A stretch of 49,908 nucleotides of DNA from Candidatus Velthaea versatilis (GTDB lineage Bacteria > Vulcanimicrobiota > Vulcanimicrobiia > Vulcanimicrobiales > Vulcanimicrobiaceae). The stretch covers positions 1 to 49,908 of the forward strand of contig PLAE01000023.1 in the NCBI GenBank assembly GCA_003134035.1. Direction: 5' to 3'. The notes below the pieces were generated by a model. It had not been told where the DNA came from, did no database searches, and worked only from the letters and a program-made list of their open reading frames with translations. Shown here piece by piece: positions 1 to 8,171 of this stretch. The position numbers were made by a program, and so were the translations under genes. Every line of letters starts with the position of its first letter. Positions within the stretch are counted from its first letter, which is position 1.

Positions 1-1311
1 GGTTCGGACCTCGCCGCCGTGCACGCCAAGGCCGTCCCCGACGGCGATCACTACAAGATCACGGGACAGAAGATCTTCATCACGTTCGGCGATCACGACT
101 TGGCGCCCAACATCATTCATCTCGTGCTGGCCCGGCTGCCGGACGCGCCCGAGGGCGTCAAGGGCATCTCGCTCTTCATCGTTCCCAAGCGGCTGGTCAA
201 TGCCGACGGCAGCTTGGGTGCGGCCAACGACGTCTACACGGCGGGCATCGAACACAAGCTGGGCATCAACGGTAACCCGACCTGCACGCTGAATTACGGT
301 GAAAAAGGCGGCGCGATCGGGTACCTCGTGGGCGAAGCGAACCGCGGACTCGCCTACATGTTCGTCATGATGAACTCCGCGCGTTTCAGCATGAGTCTGC
401 AAGCCCTGGGGATCGCCGATCGCGCCTACCAGAGTGCGCTCGAATATGCCGCCGAGCGGCTGCAGTCACGCGAAGTCGGCGGCAAATCCAAGGCCGCGGC
501 GCCGATCATCAAGCACGCCGACGTGCGGCGCATGCTCATGTCGATGAAGTCGCAAATCGAAGCCATGCGCGCGATCTCATACGTCGCGGCGGCGGCATTC
601 GATCTCGCCAAGCGGCATCCCGACGAGGCCGTGCGCGCGGAGCACAAGGCGTTCATCGAAGTGATGATTCCGGTCCTCAAGAGCTGGTGCGCGGAGACCG
701 CGACCGAGCTGTGTTCGACCGCCGTGCAAATCTTCGGCGGGGCGGGCTACATCGAAGAAACCGGCATCGCACAACAGTATCGCGACATTAAGATCGTCGG
801 CATCTACGAGGGCACGACCGGCATTCAGGCCGTCGACCTCGTCGGGCGCAAATTAGTGCGCGAAGGCGGCGCCGCGCTCACGCTGGTCCTCACGCAGATG
901 CGGCAAACCGCCGCAACCCTCGACTCCTCCAACGCCGAGCTAAGCGTGATAAAAGAGCAGCTCACCAAAAGCATCGAGCTGCTCGACGAAGCGACGCGCT
1001 ACGTCGGACAGAGCGGCGCGACCGATCTCAATATGGCGCTAGCGTGCAGCGTTCCGTACGCCAAGCTGTGGGGCGTCGTCGCCGGCGGCTGGCAGATGGC
1101 CCGCGCCGCGGCGATCAGCGCGGCGAAAATCGCGGCCGGCGACGCCGATCCGTTCTATGCCGCCAAGATTGCCACAGCGCGCTTTTACGCCGACCACGTG
1201 CTGAGCCAGGCGTTTTGGCTCCAGCACGAGATCGTCAACGGTTCGGCGTCGGTCTTCGCGCTGTCCGAAGAGCAGTTTAAGCTCGACCGTCAACTGCTGG
1301 TGGTGGCGTAA
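1..1311 (+). CDS. acyl-CoA dehydrogenase, DmdC-like (5' truncated by window edge)
   Basis: The frame is open from base 1 (GSDLAAVHAK...), so this is the C-terminal ~436 residues of a longer protein; the N-terminal alpha-helical domain lies outside the window. The sequence has the middle beta-domain stretch GQKIFITFGDHDL, the FAD-domain stretch VQIFGGAGYIEETGIAQQYRDIKI ending in IYEGTTGIQA, and a long C-terminal extension. That layout is typical of the ~600-residue acyl-CoA dehydrogenases with an acetyl-CoA dehydrogenase-like C-terminal domain (the DmdC-type, 3-methylmercaptopropionyl-CoA dehydrogenase-like group). These flavoenzymes form the 2,3-enoyl-CoA and hand electrons to ETF, whose genes and quinone oxidoreductase are also in this window. 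The stop is 1 bp before the next start, so it is probably translated in one operon with the bifunctional beta-oxidation enzyme. The substrate cannot be read from the sequence. Confidence 0.93.
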   Translation, partial: GSDLAAVHAKAVPDGDHYKITGQKIFITFGDHDLAPNIIHLVLARLPDAPEGVKGISLFIVPKRLVNADGSLGAANDVYTAGIEHKLGINGNPTCTLNYGEKGGAIGYLVGEANRGLAYMFVMMNSARFSMSLQALGIADRAYQSALEYAAERLQSREVGGKSKAAAPIIKHADVRRMLMSMKSQIEAMRAISYVAAAAFDLAKRHPDEAVRAEHKAFIEVMIPVLKSWCAETATELCSTAVQIFGGAGYIEETGIAQQYRDIKIVGIYEGTTGIQAVDLVGRKLVREGGAALTLVLTQMRQTAATLDSSNAELSVIKEQLTKSIELLDEATRYVGQSGATDLNMALACSVPYAKLWGVVAGGWQMARAAAISAAKIAAGDADPFYAAKIATARFYADHVLSQAFWLQHEIVNGSASVFALSEEQFKLDRQLLVVA

Positions 1312-1312
1312 G

Positions 1313-3412
1313 ATGAGTGCGGCGAACGCCTCTCCGCTCGTGACGTCCGCGGACCGCCCGGGCGGCATCCGCGTCCTCACCATCGACAACCCGCCGGCGA
1401 ACGCGATCTCGCTCGCGTTAGCGGCCGCGATCATCGCCGCCGTCGAAGCGGCCGACACCGATCCGGCGGTTCGCGCGGTCGTCATCACCGGCGCCGGCGG
1501 AAAGTTCAGCTTCGGCGCGGACATCAAGGATTTCGCGAACGAACCGCCTCCGGGCAGCAAATCGGTCCAAGACGTGATGGCCGCCGTCGAGCGCAGCGGA
1601 AAGACGTATGTCGCAGCCATCGACGGCGACGCGCTGGGCGGCGGCTTGGAACTCGCGCTCGCCTGCGACTATCGCATCGGTGGGGCCAAAACAAACGTCG
1701 GCTTCCCCGAAATAAAGCTCGGCATCTTTCCGGGCGCGGGGGGAACGCAGCGCTTGCCGCGGCTCATCGGCGCCGCCGACGCGCTGACGTTGATGCTCAA
1801 GGGCGATACGATCCCCGCCGCGGACGCGCAGCGCCGCGGCATTCTCGATGAGATCGCGACCGGCGGCGTCGTCGATGCGGCGGCCGCCCGCGCGGAACGC
1901 GCACTCGCGGACGCACCCAAACGCCGGCTCTCGGAACGCCACGCGGAGACGGCCGGCTTCGATGCCGCGGCGGCGCACAAAACCGTTCCCGCCGAAGCCA
2001 AGGGCGGGCTCGCGGCGCACCGCCTCATCGACGCGGTGGCGGGTTCGGTCGAACTCGATTTCGCCGACGGCTTGGCGCTCGAGCGCCGGCTCTTCGACGA
2101 ACTGGTCCGCTCGGCGCCGGCGGCAGCACTGCAGCACGTCTTCTTCGCCGAGCGGCAGCTCGGCAAGATTCCCAAACTGCCGCCGTCCGACGCGCTCGCC
2201 GTCGAGGCAGCGGCCGTTATCGGCGCCGGAACGATGGGCACCGGGATCGCGCTTGCTTTCGCCGCCGCCGGCATCCCCGTCGTGCTCATCGAGCCGTTCG
2301 CCGAACAAATTACGCGCTCAAAAGCGCTGGTCGCGAGCACGTTCGCCGGCCAGGTGAAGCGCGGCACTCTGAGCACCGAGCAAGCCGCGCGCTACGCGGC
2401 CGCCATTACTTGGGATGCCGAACTGCGCGCGGTCGGCGACGCCGATCTCGTCATCGAAGCGGTGTTCGAGAGCATGGACGTCAAGAAAGACGTGTTCGGT
2501 AAGCTCGGGCGCATCTGCAAACCGCAGGCGATCCTAGCATCGAACACCTCGACGCTCGATATCGACGAGATGGCCGCGGCGAGCGGACGGCCCGAAGCCT
2601 TCATCGGGCTGCACTTCTTCGCGCCGGCCAACATCATGAAGCTGCTCGAGATCGTGCGCGGCGCGAAGACCTCGGCGCAGACGCTCACGACCGCCGTGAA
2701 GCTCGGCAAGACGCTGCGCAAGTTCGCCGTCGTTTCGGCCAATGCGTTCGGCTTCATCGGCAACCGGATGTTCTTCGATTACGTGCGCGAAGCGCTGTAT
2801 CTGCTCGAAGACGGCGTCGCGCCCGAGCGGGTCGACCGGGTCGCAAAGGGCTTCGGCTTTGCGATGGGCCCGTTCGCAACGATCGACTTGTCCGGGATCG
2901 ACGTGTTCTGGCATATCCGCGAAGGGCGTCCCGATGCGCTGGGCCCTAAGCGCACCAACATCATCGACCGCCTCTACGAGGCCAAACGCTTCGGTCAAAA
3001 AACCGGCGCCGGCTTCTACAAATACGACGGGGTCAACAAACGCGAAGCGCTGCCCGATCCGGCGCTGATCGCGCTAGCCGCCGAAGAGGCGGCCAAGGCC
3101 GGCATCGCGCCGCGCGACGTGACCGATACCGAAATCCTCGAGCGGCTCACCTACGCGCTGGTCAACGCCGGCGCGGAACTGCTCGAAAAAGAGATTGCGC
3201 TGCGGCCGGGCGACGAAGACATCGCGTTCATCTACGGCTACGGGTTTCCGCGCTACCGCGGCGGCCCGATGTGGTATGCCGATGAAATCGGCGTCGGCAC
3301 GATTGCGGCGCGCATTACCGAATTTGGTTGGCCCCTCTCACCGCTGCTGGCCCGAATCGCGGCCGGCGCGGGAACGCTCGCCGGGTATCAAGCCGAGCTC
3401 ACTCACGCGTGA
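1313..3412 (+). CDS. bifunctional enoyl-CoA hydratase / 3-hydroxyacyl-CoA dehydrogenase (FadB/FadJ/EHHADH type)
   Basis: 699 residues. Residues ~15-190 form a crotonase fold (FSFGADIKDF oxyanion loop, ALGGGLELALACDYRIG, GIFPGAGGTQRLPRL with the catalytic-type acidic segment). Residues ~300-480 are an NAD-binding 3-hydroxyacyl-CoA dehydrogenase domain with GAGTMGTG at ~302-309 and HFFAPANIMKLLEIV; two C-terminal dehydrogenase repeats follow (GNRMFFDYVREALYLLEDG; YGYGFPRYRGGPMWYAD). The size and order match the monomeric multifunctional beta-oxidation enzymes. It hydrates 2-enoyl-CoA and oxidises 3-hydroxyacyl-CoA to 3-ketoacyl-CoA in the cytoplasm. The ATG is 1 bp after the stop of the acyl-CoA dehydrogenase, giving successive steps of one cycle in one operon. 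The thiolase step is probably met by the BktB-like gene at 19.5 kb. Confidence 0.95.
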   Translation: MSAANASPLVTSADRPGGIRVLTIDNPPANAISLALAAAIIAAVEAADTDPAVRAVVITGAGGKFSFGADIKDFANEPPPGSKSVQDVMAAVERSGKTYVAAIDGDALGGGLELALACDYRIGGAKTNVGFPEIKLGIFPGAGGTQRLPRLIGAADALTLMLKGDTIPAADAQRRGILDEIATGGVVDAAAARAERALADAPKRRLSERHAETAGFDAAAAHKTVPAEAKGGLAAHRLIDAVAGSVELDFADGLALERRLFDELVRSAPAAALQHVFFAERQLGKIPKLPPSDALAVEAAAVIGAGTMGTGIALAFAAAGIPVVLIEPFAEQITRSKALVASTFAGQVKRGTLSTEQAARYAAAITWDAELRAVGDADLVIEAVFESMDVKKDVFGKLGRICKPQAILASNTSTLDIDEMAAASGRPEAFIGLHFFAPANIMKLLEIVRGAKTSAQTLTTAVKLGKTLRKFAVVSANAFGFIGNRMFFDYVREALYLLEDGVAPERVDRVAKGFGFAMGPFATIDLSGIDVFWHIREGRPDALGPKRTNIIDRLYEAKRFGQKTGAGFYKYDGVNKREALPDPALIALAAEEAAKAGIAPRDVTDTEILERLTYALVNAGAELLEKEIALRPGDEDIAFIYGYGFPRYRGGPMWYADEIGVGTIAARITEFGWPLSPLLARIAAGAGTLAGYQAELTHA

Positions 3413-3472
3413 CGCGCCGCGGACAGCGCGCGTCGACCACCCACGACAACTCCAATCTTGAAGGACGTGATG

Positions 3473-4486
3473 ATGAAAATCGCTTTTTTCAGCGCCCACG
3501 AGTTCGATATAACCTTCTTCGATCGTGCGAACCTCGACTTTCACCACGAGTTGTTTTACCACAAAGAGCGGCTTCATCCCAAGACGGCGGTGATGGCCGA
3601 GGGCTGCGATGCGGTTTGCGCGTTCGTGAACGACTCGCTCGACGCGCCCACGCTGACCGCCCTCGCGGCCGGCGGCACGCGCCTGATCCTCTTGCGCTGC
3701 GCCGGCTTCGACCGCGTTGATCTTGCCCAGGCGGAGCAACTCGAGCTTACCGTTCTGCGCGTCCCGGCGTACGCACCGGAGGCGATCGCCGAACACGCCG
3801 TCGCGCTCATGATGTCACTCAACCGGAACATCCATCGGGCTCACGACCGGGTCCGCGAAGGCAACTTCGACCTGACCGGACTCGTCGGCTTCAATATGCA
3901 CGGCAAGACGGTCGGCGTCGTCGGCACCGGGAAGATCGGCCTCGCGCTGACGCGCATCATGGCGGGCTTCGGCTGCAACCTCTTGGGGTACGATGTTTTT
4001 CACAATCCGGCGTGCGAAGCGCTCGGCCTCAAATACGTCGACCTGCCGGAGCTGCTGCGCGATTCCGACATCGTCTCGCTGCACTGCCCGCTCATCCCGG
4101 AAACCAAGCACCTCATCAATGCCGAGAAGCTCGCGCTGATCAAACCCGGCGCGATGCTCATCAACACTTCGCGCGGCGGCGTCGTCGATGCGCAAGCGGT
4201 CGTCGATGCTCTCAAGTCGCGCAAGCTGGCCTATTACGGGATGGACGTCTACGAGAAGGAGGGCGCGCTCTTCGGCGAAGACCTGTCGTCGACGATCATC
4301 ACCGACGATCTCTTTGAACGATTGAACACCTTTCCCAATGTCATCATCACCGGCCATCAGTCGTGGCTGACGGATACCGCGCTCAACGAAATTTCCCACG
4401 TCACGTTGAGCAACGCCGCGGACTTCGTCGCCGGCAAACCCAAAGCCGAGAACATCGTGCAGCAGCCCCGCGCCGTCGCCGTGTGA
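3473..4486 (+). CDS. ldhA: D-lactate dehydrogenase (NAD-dependent 2-hydroxyacid dehydrogenase)
   Basis: 337 residues from the chosen ATG. AAGGA at 3461-3465 sits 7 nt upstream of ATG 3473 (an adjacent in-frame ATG at 3470 is the alternative; the far-upstream TTG at 3458 overlaps the ribosome-binding site and is rejected). The protein resembles fermentative E. coli-type LdhA over its length: LRCAGFDRVDL and VPAYAPEAIAEHAV in the substrate domain, GVVGTGKIG as dinucleotide fold, INTSRGGVVD carrying the active-site Arg, and TGHQSWLT carrying the catalytic His. It reduces pyruvate to D-lactate with NADH, or runs in reverse. A lactate permease gene lies 6 kb away, so lactate exchange is a likely theme. 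It follows the beta-oxidation genes by 60 bp on the same strand. Confidence 0.9.
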   Translation: MKIAFFSAHEFDITFFDRANLDFHHELFYHKERLHPKTAVMAEGCDAVCAFVNDSLDAPTLTALAAGGTRLILLRCAGFDRVDLAQAEQLELTVLRVPAYAPEAIAEHAVALMMSLNRNIHRAHDRVREGNFDLTGLVGFNMHGKTVGVVGTGKIGLALTRIMAGFGCNLLGYDVFHNPACEALGLKYVDLPELLRDSDIVSLHCPLIPETKHLINAEKLALIKPGAMLINTSRGGVVDAQAVVDALKSRKLAYYGMDVYEKEGALFGEDLSSTIITDDLFERLNTFPNVIITGHQSWLTDTALNEISHVTLSNAADFVAGKPKAENIVQQPRAVAV

Positions 4487-4511
4487 CCCGCCGCGCGGCG
4501 GGCGGCCTGAC

Positions 4512-5876
4512 GTGAGCGGCGTCGAGACCGAATTCGCGCGCAAGCGCTGCACCGCGGACGCGGTCGCCGCACGGATCACGTCCGGCGACCGCATCTTTTT
4601 CGGAGAATTCGTGCTGCGGCCGCAGTCGCTGGACGAGGCGCTTGCGCGGCGCGTCGCGGAACTCGAAAATGTCATCGTCGACGGCGTCTGCATCACGGAT
4701 GTGCCGAAGTTCATCGCGGCCGATCCGCGCCGCGAGCACTTCATCTACGACGACTGGCACTTCTCGGCGATCAGCCGGGACTTGGCAAAGCGCGGCTTGT
4801 GCAGTTACATCCCGCTAAGCTACCACCAGGGACCGCGCATCATCCGCAAATACCGATCGTACGACTTCGTGTTCGTCAGCGCGCGTCCGATGGACAAACA
4901 CGGGTATTTCAACTTCGGCTTGGTGAACTCCATCACGTCGGCGGCGATCACCAAGGGCAAGACCGTCGTCGTCGAGGTCAACGCGGCGCTGCCCCATTGT
5001 CTGGGCGGCGCGCAGGAATCGGTCCATATCTCGCGCGTCGACTACGTCGTCGAGGGCCCCAACACGGCGATCCGCGAACTCCACCCCGCCGAGCCCTCCG
5101 ACGTCGAACGCCGGATTGGCTTGCACATCATGCCCGAGATCCAGGACGGAGCCTGCCTGCAGCTCGGCATCGGCGGGCTGCCCAATGCGATCGGGTCGCT
5201 GATCGCGCAAAGCGATTTGCGGGACCTCGGAATCCATTCCGAAATGCTCGTCGACTCGATCATCGACCTGGATCTCGCCGGAAAAATTACCGGCAACGGC
5301 AAGCGGATCGACCGCTTCAAGATCGCGTATACGTTCGGCATGGGGACGCAGCGGCTCTATGACTACATCGACGGCAACCCGGCGTTCGCCTCGTATCCGG
5401 TCAACTATACCAACGATCCGAAGCTGATCGCGCTCAACAATAAGGTGTTCGCCGTCAATAGCGCCATTGAGGTCGATCTCTTCAGCCAAGTCAGCTCGGA
5501 ATCCGTGGGTCCCGTGCAAGTCAGCGGTACCGGCGGCCAACTCGATTTCATCTTGGGCGCGTTCGCCTCGCACGGCGGCAAGGGCATCATCGGGATGAGT
5601 TCCACGTTTACCGACAAGGACGGCAACGTTCAATCGCGGATCGTTCCCACGCTGCGTCCCGGCTCGATCGTCACTCTTCCGCGCTCGATCGTGCAGTACG
5701 TCGCCACCGAATTCGGACTCGTCCAGCTTAAGGGCAAGTCGACTTGGGAGCGCGCCGAGGCGCTGATCGGCATCGCCCATCCGAGGTACCGCGACGAACT
5801 GATCCGGCAAGCCCAAACGATGAACATTTGGCGCGGCGCGCACCGGCACGACGGCGAGTCCATCCTCGCATCCTAA
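4512..5876 (+). CDS. acetyl-CoA hydrolase / CoA-transferase family protein
   Basis: 454 residues, GTG start 25 bp after ldhA. The N-terminal half has the first CoA-transferase domain (IMPEIQDGACLQLGIGGLPNAIGSL); the C-terminal half has the acetyl-CoA hydrolase C domain (SGTGGQLDFILGAF, IVTLPRSIVQYVATEFGLVQLKG). The conserved catalytic glutamate of the family is present as SSESVG, Glu330. The family includes acetyl-CoA hydrolases and butyryl-, 4-hydroxybutyrate- or succinyl-CoA:acetate CoA-transferases; the sequence alone does not tell which. In this operon it most likely moves CoA between acetate and short-chain acyl groups from beta-oxidation or lactate metabolism. Its stop is only 8 bp from the stop of the convergent LuxR-type regulator. 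Confidence 0.9.
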   Translation: MSGVETEFARKRCTADAVAARITSGDRIFFGEFVLRPQSLDEALARRVAELENVIVDGVCITDVPKFIAADPRREHFIYDDWHFSAISRDLAKRGLCSYIPLSYHQGPRIIRKYRSYDFVFVSARPMDKHGYFNFGLVNSITSAAITKGKTVVVEVNAALPHCLGGAQESVHISRVDYVVEGPNTAIRELHPAEPSDVERRIGLHIMPEIQDGACLQLGIGGLPNAIGSLIAQSDLRDLGIHSEMLVDSIIDLDLAGKITGNGKRIDRFKIAYTFGMGTQRLYDYIDGNPAFASYPVNYTNDPKLIALNNKVFAVNSAIEVDLFSQVSSESVGPVQVSGTGGQLDFILGAFASHGGKGIIGMSSTFTDKDGNVQSRIVPTLRPGSIVTLPRSIVQYVATEFGLVQLKGKSTWERAEALIGIAHPRYRDELIRQAQTMNIWRGAHRHDGESILAS

Positions 5877-5884
5877 GCCCAGCG

Positions 5885-6985
5885 TCAGAGGTGGTGCTTG
5901 CGCGGGGTCGACTCCCAGCCCAGGACGCGCGCGATGAGTTCACTGCGGTTGTTGCTGTGCGTCTTGTGCAGCATGTTCTTGACGTGGTCTTGCGCGGTCG
6001 ACGCGGTGATGTTGAGCTGCTTTGCGATTTCGTGCAAATGACAGCCGTCGAGCAGCATCGCAAGCACCTGCAGTTCGCGCGGCGAGATATGAAAGCGTTC
6101 GGCCGCCCCGAGCAGCGAATGTTGCGGCCGGTAGCGGTCCACGTGCACGCCGATGAACAAGCCGGCCGGCCCACAGAGCGGCTCCGTTCGCACGACCAGA
6201 AACGGAACCGGACGCGCGACGCCGCCTTGGTTCGATGTCCCCTTCGACCAGGCGTTGGTCAATTCGCGCACCGTGTTTTCAAGCACCGTCGGCAGGCGCG
6301 CGGCAAGCTGGGTCTGCAAACCCATGAGCGAGACACGGCGCTTGTCGTCGGCGCTCCACGTCAGGACGACATGTAAATCGGTGTCGAGCACGTAGAACGC
6401 GCCTTCCATCGGCGCGAGCGCGCCGGCGTCCGTCGAGCGGTCGGCGGCGCTGAAGGCGGGATGGAGCCGCAGCGTCGACAGCCGGTCCGATAGGGCGTCG
6501 AGCGCGAAGGTCAGCATGCTGATCTCGCTGGTCGTAAACGGTCCAAATTCGGCCGTGCGCAGCAGCGTGAGGATGCCGTACGTGGTCCGCGCATCGGCGA
6601 ACAGCAGCGTGATCCCACTGGCAAAGTCGTCGAGGGGCCCGAGCGTGGCGCAAAGTTGCGGCCCCGTGGGCGTCTTCATGCGCTGACGGTTGAACTCGTC
6701 GGCGATTCGGCTCAGCTCGGTGCCTTCGGCATCCGAGCAGTAGAACGACGTCAGCGCACCGTCGGCGTCGACCCGCGCGAACGTCCAACGCGAGGCCGGA
6801 ACGACGCCGAATATGCCTTCGAGAATGGGATACGCCGGATCGGTCGGCGGCATTGCGCCGCGGAGCGAACGCACGGCGTCGCTCTGCATCCGCAGCGACG
6901 CACGGGGCGCGGAGCCGTTCCCATTCGTCGGCTCGACAACGCCCGTTAGCGGCTTGGTATTCGCACCGGCATCACGTGAAGGCAT
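5885..6985 (-). CDS. LuxR-type transcriptional regulator with N-terminal sensory region
   Basis: 366 residues from ATG 6985. The last ~65 residues are a LuxR/FixJ-type helix-turn-helix: ISPRELQVLAMLLDG, HEIAKQLNITASTAQDHVKNMLHKTH, NRSELIARVLG. The N-terminal ~290 residues contain no response-regulator receiver motif; they look like a GAF/PAS-type or novel sensory module, which I cannot name. The frame is open further upstream to 7123 but crosses an A/T run at 7031-7043 more like promoter DNA than coding sequence. A purine-rich GGGGGAG lies 9 nt before an in-frame TTG at 6991, so that codon is an alternative start. It is convergent with the CoA-transferase gene and probably regulates nearby carbon genes, which is inference from position only. 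Confidence 0.82.
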   Translation of the reverse strand: MPSRDAGANTKPLTGVVEPTNGNGSAPRASLRMQSDAVRSLRGAMPPTDPAYPILEGIFGVVPASRWTFARVDADGALTSFYCSDAEGTELSRIADEFNRQRMKTPTGPQLCATLGPLDDFASGITLLFADARTTYGILTLLRTAEFGPFTTSEISMLTFALDALSDRLSTLRLHPAFSAADRSTDAGALAPMEGAFYVLDTDLHVVLTWSADDKRRVSLMGLQTQLAARLPTVLENTVRELTNAWSKGTSNQGGVARPVPFLVVRTEPLCGPAGLFIGVHVDRYRPQHSLLGAAERFHISPRELQVLAMLLDGCHLHEIAKQLNITASTAQDHVKNMLHKTHSNNRSELIARVLGWESTPRKHHL

Positions 6986-7149
6986 AACCAATGTGGTACG
7001 CTCCCCCAAGCGGTCGCTAAGTTTAGGGCAAAAAAATTTTTCTCGCTTGTGCGGATTGAACCTTTCGACGGATCGGCCCGTCGTCGCGTCTCGCAACGCG
7101 ACGTCGGCCACGCACGCTGGCACAGGGAGCGACCAGCCGCAACCTGGCG

Positions 7150-7845
7150 CTACTCTAGGACCGAAATGCTCGTTGCAAGCCGAGTGACGGCGGCGACCAT
7201 TCCGCCCGCGGCAACCGCGCTCTCACAGCCGTAAGCCGCGCGGATCGCCGCGGCGGTTTCGGCGCTCGCTGCATAGACCTCGATCGGATACGCTTTTTCG
7301 GCCGTCCAACCATGGTCGTGTTCGATCACCGTGCCCCAGAGTGCGACGGTTCCGACGACGACGTTCGCGCCGCCGATTTCGGAGCCGATATAGTCAAGCA
7401 GGCCGGCGCCAGTTTTGAAGGCATGGATGCCCAGGCTCGCCGGCTCGGCCTGCATCGCTTGCCCGGGCGGCCAAAACGCATGCTGTATATGCCAGGAGTG
7501 CAGGCAAAACGCCGGACCGCGGCCGTTCGCGCGCCACGCGCGCAGTCCGACGATCTCGCGGTCGCTCCGCGATTCCGGCAGTGTCGCGCGTGCGGCGGCC
7601 GCTCTCGGATCCGGGTCAGTCAGCGCTCGCGCGGCGACCGCGAGGCAGCCAATCGAAGCGAACGAAGCGATCGACGCCACCATGAACACGCGCTCGAGCA
7701 GCTTAGCGTGGAGCCGCAGATGCGCCAGCGAAGCGGCGTACGAACAGGCCACCGAGACGGCCAGCGCCAGCGCGACAAGCGCGTAGATGACGTTGACTTT
7801 TGAGGGCTGGAACGGTTTCGCGGTCAGCGCGCCATCCAACGACAC
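7150..7845 (-). CDS. two-TM membrane protein with WPPG/ALWG domain
   Basis: 231 residues, GTG start with AAGG upstream. Two hydrophobic helices at ~18-41 and ~52-74 are followed by a cytosolic or exported domain from ~97: IVGLRAW, WPPG (125-128), GIHAFKT (139-145), VALWG (167-171), EHDHG (175-179), AYP (185-187). The same string of motifs in the same order occurs in the protein at 36337-36870, so the two are paralogs in one window. I know of similar uncharacterised proteins in actinobacteria but no function. The gene starts 6 bp after the stop of a 43-codon Pro-rich small ORF, and the same pairing occurs at 36.3 kb. No catalytic residue set is recognisable; the conserved Trp/Gly/His positions suggest a binding fold. 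Confidence 0.75.
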   Translation of the reverse strand: MSLDGALTAKPFQPSKVNVIYALVALALAVSVACSYAASLAHLRLHAKLLERVFMVASIASFASIGCLAVAARALTDPDPRAAAARATLPESRSDREIVGLRAWRANGRGPAFCLHSWHIQHAFWPPGQAMQAEPASLGIHAFKTGAGLLDYIGSEIGGANVVVGTVALWGTVIEHDHGWTAEKAYPIEVYAASAETAAAIRAAYGCESAVAAGGMVAAVTRLATSISVLE

Positions 7846-7851
7846 GGGAAG

Positions 7852-7983
7852 CTACCTTTCGGCGGGTACTTTCTCGGGCTCGGTCGGCGCTCGAGGTGAC
7901 GGCATCGGCTCCAGCGGCTGCGGCACGGGAATGACCTTCGGTCTGACGACGATTCGCCGGCGAGGTTCTCCGATCGATGCCAT
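7852..7983 (-). CDS. small Pro-rich peptide, partner of the WPPG-domain gene
   Basis: 43 residues starting MASIGEP, with the pattern IGxP, then VxPxxIPVPxPLEPMPSP, ending in VPAER. AAGGTT lies ~10 nt upstream of the ATG. A 35-residue ORF at 36344-36451 has the same pattern (MEIGKP, VNPKEIPIP, LPPLPTP, VPVPA-like end), also immediately before a WPPG-domain gene. Two independent copies of the arrangement argue strongly that this is a real gene. No transmembrane helix or signal is visible; it should be disordered or polyproline-helical. I do not know its function; a ligand or chaperone-like partner for the domain encoded next to it is a guess. Confidence 0.68.
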   Translation of the reverse strand: MASIGEPRRRIVVRPKVIPVPQPLEPMPSPRAPTEPEKVPAER

Positions 7984-8171
7984 GGCGTTAAACCTTAACC
8001 TTTCGCAGACCGTCGAACGCCCCGCGTAGACTAGACATTCCCGTTCCGACGGCGGCAAAACGCCGGGGCCGTCCCGGGCGCGGCGATCACGCGGTCATGC
8101 TTTACGCAATTCTCGCGCTTCGGGCTCCGATCCTTACTCGACTCGCCGCGAGGCGTTGGCCACGGGCGGCG

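Noticed and set aside
5744-6376. Plus-strand ORF overlapping the CoA-transferase end and the LuxR-type gene
   Set aside because: Arg-rich shadow translation of the real genes on either side.
7031-7043. A/T run A7T5 as an intrinsic terminator
   Set aside because: No G/C stem precedes it on either strand; more likely promoter-region DNA upstream of the LuxR-type gene.
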